Positions 58,178 to 64,000 of a DNA stretch of 64,000 nucleotides are shown piece after piece. Location of the stretch: NCBI GenBank assembly GCA_963821325.1, contig CAWGDC010000001.1, forward strand, positions 186,001-250,000, in the 5' to 3' direction. The notes beneath the pieces are model-generated. The model was not told where the DNA came from, ran no database searches, and saw only the letters and a list, made by a program, of their open reading frames with translations. How positions within the stretch are numbered: the first letter of the stretch is position 1; each line of letters opens with the position of its first letter. Source of the stretch: PALSA-555 sp963821325 (GTDB lineage Bacteria; Actinomycetota; Acidimicrobiia; IMCC26256; PALSA-555). Made by a program: the position numbers and the translations under genes.

Positions 58178-59155
58178 GTGAGCGGCGAGCCCGCGATGCA
58201 GTACCGACGCGTGGGACGCAGCGGCTTGGTCCTGCCCGCCGTGTCGCTGGGGCTGTGGCAGAACTTCGGGACGGCCCGGCCGCTCGGCGACCAGCGACGC
58301 ATCGTGCTGCGCGCCTTCGACCTCGGGGTCACGCACTTCGACCTCGCGAACAACTACGGACCGCCGCCGGGCGCGGCCGAGGTGCACTTCGGCGAGATCC
58401 TCACCGCGGACCTGCGCGCCCACCGCGACGAGCTCGTGATCGCCACGAAGGCGGGGTACGAGATGTGGCCGGGCCCGTACGGTGACGGCGGGTCCCGCAA
58501 GTACCTGCTGGCCAGCCTGGACCAGAGCCTCGCCCGCCTCGGCGTCGACTACGTCGACATCTTCTACTCGCATCGCTTCGACCCGGACACGCCGCTGGCC
58601 GAGACGATGGGCGCGCTCGACCGGGCGGTGCGCAGCGGCAAGGCGCTCTACGCGGGGATCTCGTCGTACTCGTCCGCCCAGACGCGCGAGGCCGCGGCGA
58701 TCCTCGCAGGACTCGGCACCCCGCTGCTCATCCACCAGCCGTCGTACTCGCTGCTCGACCGCTGGATCGAGCGCGACGACCTGCTCGACACCCTCGACGA
58801 CGAGGGTGTCGGCTGCATCGTCTTCTCACCGCTCGCGCAGGGCCTGCTCACCGACCGGTACCTCGAGTCGGTGCCGGCCGGGTCGCGCGCCAGCGAGCGC
58901 GTGACACTCTTCTCCGAGATGATCACGCCGCCGTACCAGGCGATGGTGCGCGGGCTGCGCGCCCTCGCCGAGCGGCGCGGCCAGACCACCGCGCAGCTCG
59001 CCGTCGCCTGGACGCTGCGCGATCCCCGCGTGACGTCGGCGCTCGTCGGGGCGAGCAGCGTCGCCCAGCTCGAGGACAACCTCGCCGCGCTCGGCCACAC
59101 CGCGTTCGACGACGCCGAGCTCGCGGAGCTCGACCGCCTGACCATCCCCGGCTGA
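58178..59155 (+). CDS. Aldo/keto reductase
   Basis: A 325-residue TIM-barrel NADPH oxidoreductase from GTG 58178 behind GGAGGAGGGG. The tetrad is visible: Asp and Tyr in THFDLANNYGPPPGAAEVHF, Lys in LVIATKAGYEMWPGPYG, His in YVDIFYSHRFDPDTPLAETM. IVFSPLAQGLLTDRYL and SALVGASSVAQLEDNLAAL are cofactor contacts. It resembles YghZ/Gpr-type enzymes acting on short aldehydes such as glyceraldehyde 3-phosphate or methylglyoxal. Confidence 0.9.
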   Translation: MSGEPAMQYRRVGRSGLVLPAVSLGLWQNFGTARPLGDQRRIVLRAFDLGVTHFDLANNYGPPPGAAEVHFGEILTADLRAHRDELVIATKAGYEMWPGPYGDGGSRKYLLASLDQSLARLGVDYVDIFYSHRFDPDTPLAETMGALDRAVRSGKALYAGISSYSSAQTREAAAILAGLGTPLLIHQPSYSLLDRWIERDDLLDTLDDEGVGCIVFSPLAQGLLTDRYLESVPAGSRASERVTLFSEMITPPYQAMVRGLRALAERRGQTTAQLAVAWTLRDPRVTSALVGASSVAQLEDNLAALGHTAFDDAELAELDRLTIPG

Positions 59156-59240
59156 GCCGTTGCCCCCCACGAGCTCGGACGACTAGACCCGTGTCGAACC
59201 GGCGGCGCCCGCGGGGTGCACCGTCCGATCGGGGGGAGCG

Positions 59241-60048
59241 GTGACCGGCAACGGGTCGGCGGCCTGGGCGCTGCGAGGCGCCCGCGTCCTCGTCACCGGC
59301 GCGTCCCGCGGGCTCGGAGCCGCGCTCGCGGCCGGCCTCGCCGATCGGGGGGCCACCCTGGCGCTCGCGGCCCGCGACGCCGCTCGGCTCGCCGCGGTGG
59401 CCGAGCCGCTCGGCGCGACGACCTACCCCGCGGACCTCGCGGGTCCGGCGGTCGAGGAGCTGATCCCGCGGGTCGCTCGCGACGGCCCGATCGACGTGCT
59501 GGTCAACAACGCCGGCCTGGACCTGACCGGCGCGCTCGTCGACCTCGACCCGGCGCGGCTGCGCGAGCTGATCGCGGTGAACCTCGTGGCCCCGATGCTG
59601 CTCAGCCGAGCCGTGATCCCGGTGATGCTGGCCCAGCGTCGTGGCCACATCATGAACGTGTCCTCGATCGCGGGCACGAACGCCCTCCCCGGCCTCGCCG
59701 CGTACTCGACGTCCAAGGCCGGGCTCAGCCACTTCACGGCGTCGCTGCGCGCCGAGCTGAAGGGCACGCCGATCACCACCACGCTGGCCGAGATCGGCCC
59801 GGTCGACAGCACGATGATGGTGTCGCTGCGCGGCTACGAGCCGACCCGCCGGGCACTGGCGCGGCTCGCGGCGCTGCACCTCGCCGTCGATCTCACGCCG
59901 GAGACCGTTGTCGCCGCGCTCGTCGACGCGATCCGCGACGCGGCGCCGCCACGTCCGCCTCCCCCACCGCAACGCGATGTTCCCCTGGGCCGCGGAGGCG
60001 CCGCGTGCGGTCACCGAGTGGCTGCTCACCGGGGTGGACGGCCGGTGA
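59241..60048 (+). CDS. Short-chain dehydrogenase, one frameshift near the C-terminus
   Basis: An SDR of about 268 residues from GTG 59241 with GGGGGGAG ahead. ARVLVTGASRGLGAALAAGL, DVLVNNAGLDLTG, the Ser in IMNVSSIAGTNALPGLAAYS with YSTSK, all normal. Near 59950 a shift moves the end into RRHVRLPHRNAMFPWAAEAP and VTEWLLTGVDGR, the membrane-associated tail usual for this SDR subfamily. The stop overlaps the next gene's GTG, so the two are coupled. Confidence 0.8.
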
Positions 60049-61091
60049 GGATCCCCCGCACGGCCGACGACCTGACCGCCCCGTGGCTGAGCGAGGCGCT
60101 CGGCCGCCCGGTGACCGCGGTGCAGGCCACCCCGCTCGGCGTCGGGGTGGGGCTCGTCGGGCAGCTGTTCCGCCTCGAGGTCGACGGGCCCGACGGGACC
60201 TCGGGGCTGGTCGCCAAGCTGGCGGCGCCGAACGACGAGACCCGCTTCGTCGCCACGGTCCTCAACATGTACGGACGCGAGGTCGGCTTCTACCGGGACC
60301 TGTCGGCCCGCACGCCGATCCCCCACCCGGCATGCCACTACGCGGCGCACGACCCGGACAGCCAAGACACCGTGTTGCTGCTCGAGGATGTCGCGCCCCG
60401 AGGCCGCGCCATCGACCAGATCGCGGGCTGCACGGTGGCCGAGTCCACCCCGGCGATCCGCACCTTGGCTCGGCTCCACGCCGCGTTCTGGGACGACCCG
60501 ACGCTCGCGGAGGTGGCCTGGCTGCCCCGGCTGTGCGACGACCCGTTCCCCGCAGCGGTGCGCGCCGCGTACGAGGCGGCCTGGCCGCGCGTGCAGGAGC
60601 TGTTCCCCGAGGAGATGACGGACCGGGTGCGCACGTTCGGGCAGGAGTACGCCGACCGGATCGCGCCGCTGTTCGACCTCCTCGCCGAGCCGCCGGTGGT
60701 CTTGGCCCACGCCGACTGGCGGCTCGACAACCTCTTCTTCACCCCGGACGGCGACGTCGTCGCGGTCGACTGGCAGCTCGTCGACCGCTCCGCGGGACCC
60801 CGCGACCTCGCATACCTCGCGACCCAGAGCCTCAACGTCGCCGACCCGGGCGGCCACGAGGAGGTGCTCGCCAGCTACCTCCGCGAGCTCGCCGCGCAGG
60901 GCGTCACCGTGGACGAAGGCTGGGCGTGGGACCGCTACCGCTACGGGACGATGCTCGGGTTCGTCTACCCGGTCATCGCCGCGGGTGGGCTCACGATCGA
61001 GGATCCCCGCCACGTCGAGCTCACCCACGCCCTCCTGGTCCGCAGCGTGCGGGCCCTCGAGCTCCTCGACGCGTTCGCGCTGCCGCTCTGA
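60045..61091 (+). CDS. Phosphotransferase of the EcKinase/APH-like family
   Basis: A 348-residue kinase-like protein from GTG 60045. VVLAHADWRLDNLFFTPDGD is the catalytic loop and VVAVDWQLVDRSAGPRDLAY the metal Asp loop. GREVGFYRDLSARTPIPHPA and VLLLEDVAPRGRAIDQIAG are usual for actinobacterial ecdysteroid-kinase-like proteins often found in steroid or fatty-acid clusters. Substrate unknown. Confidence 0.85.
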   Translation: MRIPRTADDLTAPWLSEALGRPVTAVQATPLGVGVGLVGQLFRLEVDGPDGTSGLVAKLAAPNDETRFVATVLNMYGREVGFYRDLSARTPIPHPACHYAAHDPDSQDTVLLLEDVAPRGRAIDQIAGCTVAESTPAIRTLARLHAAFWDDPTLAEVAWLPRLCDDPFPAAVRAAYEAAWPRVQELFPEEMTDRVRTFGQEYADRIAPLFDLLAEPPVVLAHADWRLDNLFFTPDGDVVAVDWQLVDRSAGPRDLAYLATQSLNVADPGGHEEVLASYLRELAAQGVTVDEGWAWDRYRYGTMLGFVYPVIAAGGLTIEDPRHVELTHALLVRSVRALELLDAFALPL

Positions 61092-61362
61092 CCGTCGGGA
61101 CGCGCCGGGGCTTCCCTCGAGGCGCGCCGCGCCGAGCACGACGGTCCCGGCCCGGGTCGCGACGAGCGGGGCCGCCCGCGAGGGCGCCACGCGACGCTCG
61201 GTGGCCTCCCCGTCGTGCGGATCGGCGACCCGAATCGGGGCCGTGGCCCGGGCCGGGGCCCCCGCACGCGGTGCCGGTCAGCGGGGCCGCCACGCGGCGC
61301 CGACTCGGGCCTCTGACCAGCGAGATCCCGCTCCCGCGGGCCCGGCAAAGTACTCTCCGACC
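61092..61362. other. 271-bp intergenic region, no feature seen
   Basis: Very GC-rich with no ribosome site, recognisable protein or clear promoter. Several open frames here are compositional. Confidence 0.4.
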
Positions 61363-63193
61363 GTGCGGAGAGACGTTCTGATCGTCTCCGCCTCCATGGG
61401 TGCGGGCCATGATCGGGCGGCAGCGGAGCTGAGTCGGCGGTTGGCCACGGCCGGCCACGACTCCGAGATCGTCGACTTCTTGGAGCTGCTGCCCTTCGGG
61501 CTGGGCTGGCTGCTGAAGACCACCTACGAGTTCCAGCTGCGCCGCTGCCCCTGGACCTACGAGCTGGGCTACAAGATCCTCGGCTCGGCAGGCAAGGCGC
61601 TGTGGCGCCTCAACGTGTTCCTGTGCAGCTTCCTGACCCGCCGGGCGGTCTGTCGGACGCTGGTGGCCAGCTCCCCGAACGTCGTCGTCTCGACGTACCC
61701 GTTCGCGTCGCTGGTGCTCGGCCACCTCCGGCGGATCGAGAAGCTGCGGGTCCCGGTCGCCACCTACCTCACCGACTTCGCGGTGCACCCGCTCTGGGTG
61801 CACGACGGCATCGACTTGCACCTCGCGGTGAGCGAGGACTCCGCCCAGGAGGCGTCGCTGCGCGGCGCCCGCGAGAGCGTCGGCACCGGGCCGCTCGTCG
61901 ACGACCGCTTCCGGACCGGGGGCCGGTCACGTGACGAGGTCCGCCACGCGCTCGGCATCGACGAGAGCGCACGCGTCGCGCTCGTCGTGGCCGGGTCGCT
62001 CGGCTTCGGTGCCGTCCCGACGGTCGTCGACGGCATCCAGTCCTGCGGCGACTACCACGTCATCGCGGTCTGCGGCAGCAACACGAAGCTGCAGGCCTCG
62101 CTCCTCAAAGCGGGGCTGGGCGGCACCGTGCTGGGCTGGACCGACGAGATGCCCGAGCTCATGGGCGCCGCGGACGTCCTGGTCGAGAACGCGGGCGGGC
62201 TGACCGCGATGGAGGCGTTCGCCGCCGGGCTGCCCGTGGTGAGCTACCAGCCGATCGCCGGGCACGGCCGTGACAACGCCCGCCACATGGACAGCGCCCA
62301 GGTCAGCCACTACGCGCGCGAACGAAGCGGAGCTCGCGGTGGCGCTCGAGACCGCGACCACCCCCGGCCCGGGACGCGACGCGCTCGTCGACGCCGGCCG
62401 CGCCCTCTTCGCCGAGGACCCGACGCAGCGGATCCTCGACCTCGTCCCCGCCGACGCGACCGGCCCGGTGCTGCGCCCCTCCGAGCGGCCCGCGCTCCGC
62501 GACGTCGCGGCCGCGGCCCGCCGCGCCCCGTCGCACCTGTCGCGGCCCGAGCGGGTCATCGCCGTCCTCGGCATCGTGCTGAGCATCTGCTACGTCGGGC
62601 TCACCGAGGGCGTCGAGGGCGCCGCCGCGCTCGGGGTCGGGGTCAGCAAGCCCCCGGCCGGCGTGCAGAACACCGTGTACCTGGGCGTGCGGCTCACCGC
62701 CGAGGAGCTCCATAACCCGCAGGTCGTCGCGAACGTCGAGGCGCTGCACGCCACCGTCATCGTGGACGGCCGCACCGCCCAGGCGTCGGGCCGGACCCTC
62801 GCCTACGTCGTCAGCCGGGGCGTCGACCTCGCCAACGGCGGGATGGGGATCCACACGTCGCTGCCCTGGACCCGGGCGGCCAACGACTGCCGACGCGCCG
62901 GACAGATCATCACCCGCGCCGCGCACATCAAGCCGACCGAGTTCGTGCCCGGCCGCGGGTTCAACGGCTTCGATCAGATCTACTGCCGGGTCGGCGCGTA
63001 CAAGACGAAGCTCGTCCTCGCCAACCTGACGTTCCACCCCGGGCACCTGCCGGCACGTCTGCGATCGCGGCGCATCTACCTGCTCGACGGGCGGGGCGGT
63101 GCACCCGCCGCGGTGGGCGTCGCGCTGCGCACCTTCGAGCAGCGTCTCGACAACGCCGGCTTCCAGTCGGATCCCCTCCGCGACCTGCACTAA
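61363..63193 (+). CDS. MGDG-synthase-like glycosyltransferase fused to a degenerate polysaccharide-deacetylase-like domain, one frameshift
   Basis: About 609 residues from GTG 61363. The N-terminal 320 form a GT28-type glycosyltransferase as in MGDG/UgtP synthases: VLIVSASMGAGHDRAAAELS, VPVATYLTDFAVHPLWVHDG, GWTDEMPELMGAADVLVENA and GGLTAMEAFAAGLPVVSYQP. A shift near 62325 joins NEAELAVALETATTPGPGRD. Then one membrane helix (RVIAVLGIVLSICYVGLTEG) and a domain with LHATVIVDGRTAQASGRTLA and YVVSRGVDLANGGMGIHTSL, which follows NodB-type deacetylase strands but lacks their metal His and Asp residues. Likely a membrane glycolipid or cell-wall enzyme with a non-catalytic sugar-binding tail. Confidence 0.75.
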
Positions 63194-63211
63194 CCCGCGG
63201 TTCGGGCGGCG

Positions 63212-64000
63212 TCAGCGGTCGCTGCGACCCGCGGTCGGCGACACGATCGAGATCCCCACCGGCCGGTACACGGTCAGGCAGATCGTGCTGTAGCAGCGCC
63301 GCGGCCCGTCCCGCTCGTACGACCCGGGGGGGCGCCGCGCGCTCGGCTGTCCGGGGACGTCGACGTAGAACACCGTGCCCGACGCGTCCGACGGGTACCG
63401 GCGCAGCACCGCGCCCTTCGGGAAGACGGCGGTGCCCCAGTACCAGGGGACGTCCCGCGAGACGATGTGCGTGTGGGCGCGGACCGTGGCGTCGCCGTAG
63501 TGCAGCACGAGGAGATACGCCGCGGGGGAGGTCACGACGAGGTCGCCCGGCCGCACCCGCCCGTTCACGTGCTGGGCGAGGGTCGGTGTGTCCGGCTGCG
63601 TCAACGCGAAGCTGAGCACGACCGCCGCCGCGCCGGTCACCGCGAGCGACCCGACCGCGAACCGGCGCCAGGGCAGCGCCGCGAGCCCGACCCCCACGAC
63701 GCAGACGAGCGGCCCCCACATCACCGAGGCGTAGCGGGCCTCGACCAGCGGATGCCACACGCTGACCGCGACGAGCAGCGCGATCCCGCCGAGCGAGCCG
63801 CCGGCGAGGAACGCGACCCCGCGATGCGCCGCCGCCGACTGTGCGCGCCACCGGGCGAGCACCGCGACGAGCGAGACGAACCCGAGGGTCACGACCACGG
63901 CCTGCAGCACGACGAGCGCGGTGTAGCCCGGGATGCCCGCGTCGAGGGAGGGCCCGGCGAAGAACTGGACGGCGACGCCGCTCACGGTCGAGAACCCGAC
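63212..64000 (-). CDS. C-terminal part of a polytopic membrane protein, possibly a GT39/ArnT-like glycosyltransferase; 5'-partial
   Basis: The frame runs off the window at 64000 and ends at 63212. It has at least four membrane segments (GYTALVVLQAVVVTLGFVSL, GVAFLAGGSLGGIALLVAV, SVMWGPLVCVVGVGLAAL, FAVGSLAVTGAAAVVLSFAL) and a soluble C-terminal domain of about 110 residues (RVRPGDLVVTSPAAYLLVLH). This layout, several helices then an extracytoplasmic domain with GDLVV and YWG, is usual for dolichyl-phosphate-mannose-protein-mannosyltransferase-like GT-C enzymes. The catalytic Asp-Glu loop would lie in the missing N-terminus, so the family is tentative. Confidence 0.6.
   Translation of the reverse strand, partial: VGFSTVSGVAVQFFAGPSLDAGIPGYTALVVLQAVVVTLGFVSLVAVLARWRAQSAAAHRGVAFLAGGSLGGIALLVAVSVWHPLVEARYASVMWGPLVCVVGVGLAALPWRRFAVGSLAVTGAAAVVLSFALTQPDTPTLAQHVNGRVRPGDLVVTSPAAYLLVLHYGDATVRAHTHIVSRDVPWYWGTAVFPKGAVLRRYPSDASGTVFYVDVPGQPSARRPPGSYERDGPRRCYSTICLTVYRPVGISIVSPTAGRSDR

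Noticed and set aside
58923..61190. A 755-codon minus-strand open frame opposite aldo/keto reductase, SDR and phosphotransferase
   Set aside because: Antisense composition only; the plus-strand genes have catalytic motifs.

Overview
This 64-kb window is a chromosomal stretch of a very GC-rich actinobacterium. WhiB, a SigF-type partner-switching locus, a mycothiol-nitroreductase-like DsbA protein, PadR, deazaflavin-type reductases and many FadE/SDR/crotonase genes point to Actinomycetota; the order cannot be fixed from sequence alone. A steady trickle of single-base frameshifts in otherwise conserved genes, with a dense cluster at about 43.1-44.5 kb, looks more like consensus error than gene decay. 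Such genes are annotated as one interrupted unit.

Layout. 1-3.7 kb: the 3' part of a broken N-acyl-D-amino-acid deacylase, a broken DUF3558-like secreted protein, a Cys-containing orphan and an acyl-CoA dehydrogenase. 3.8-10.8 kb: a general-stress module with a PAS-GAF-SpoIIE phosphatase, a SigF-type promoter, a small membrane protein, WhiB, several RsbW-type HATPases, sigma-F, two STAS antagonists (one without a standard start codon) and a MEDS-HATPase RsbA-like protein. 10.9-18.3 kb: acyl-CoA/steroid-type catabolism (FadE, Cys-less Ltp thiolase, two DUF35 proteins, CMD-like protein, MaoC, isochorismatase fold, SDRs, amidohydrolase). 18.3-24.1 kb: SGNH protein, membrane-anchored His-rich protein, SDRs, crotonase, epimerase, deazaflavin reductase. 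24.1-28.7 kb: phosphotransferase, copper amine oxidase, a shortened deazaflavin reductase, and a phytanoyl-CoA-dioxygenase-like gene divergent from PadR with clear palindromic operators. 28.7-37.8 kb: mixed metabolic and regulatory genes including GNAT-GrpB, three-VOC plus ECF sigma, a secreted hydrolase and an ABC-F ATPase.

37.8-41.9 kb holds the best mobile-element signal. An intact tRNA-Cys(GCA) sits at the right edge, and a 52-bp near-perfect copy of its 3' half lies 3.97 kb downstream. Between them are a nitroreductase, a complete IS1182-type element with 14-bp inverted repeats and an ATGA target duplication, a decayed third tRNA-Cys copy, and an XRE/AbiEii-like pair. No integrase is present, so this looks like a cryptic, possibly tandem, tRNA-Cys island.

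42-51.8 kb returns to acyl-CoA catabolism: an HMG-CoA-synthase-like/DUF35 fusion, a heavily frameshifted thiolase, a crotonase, a 17beta-HSD4-like SDR, a FadE pair, an acyl-CoA ligase and a PqqC-like protein. A shared palindrome just downstream of -10-like hexamers links the 45.6-48.7 kb operon with the 51.8 kb divergent region. 51.9-61.1 kb is a continuous plus-strand run: HyuB, HyuA, gluconate-dehydrogenase subunit-3-like protein, Cys-rich GMC oxidoreductase, aldo/keto reductase, SDR, phosphotransferase. 61.4-64 kb carries an MGDG-synthase-like glycosyltransferase apparently fused to a degenerate polysaccharide-deacetylase fold, then the end of a polytopic membrane protein running off the window.
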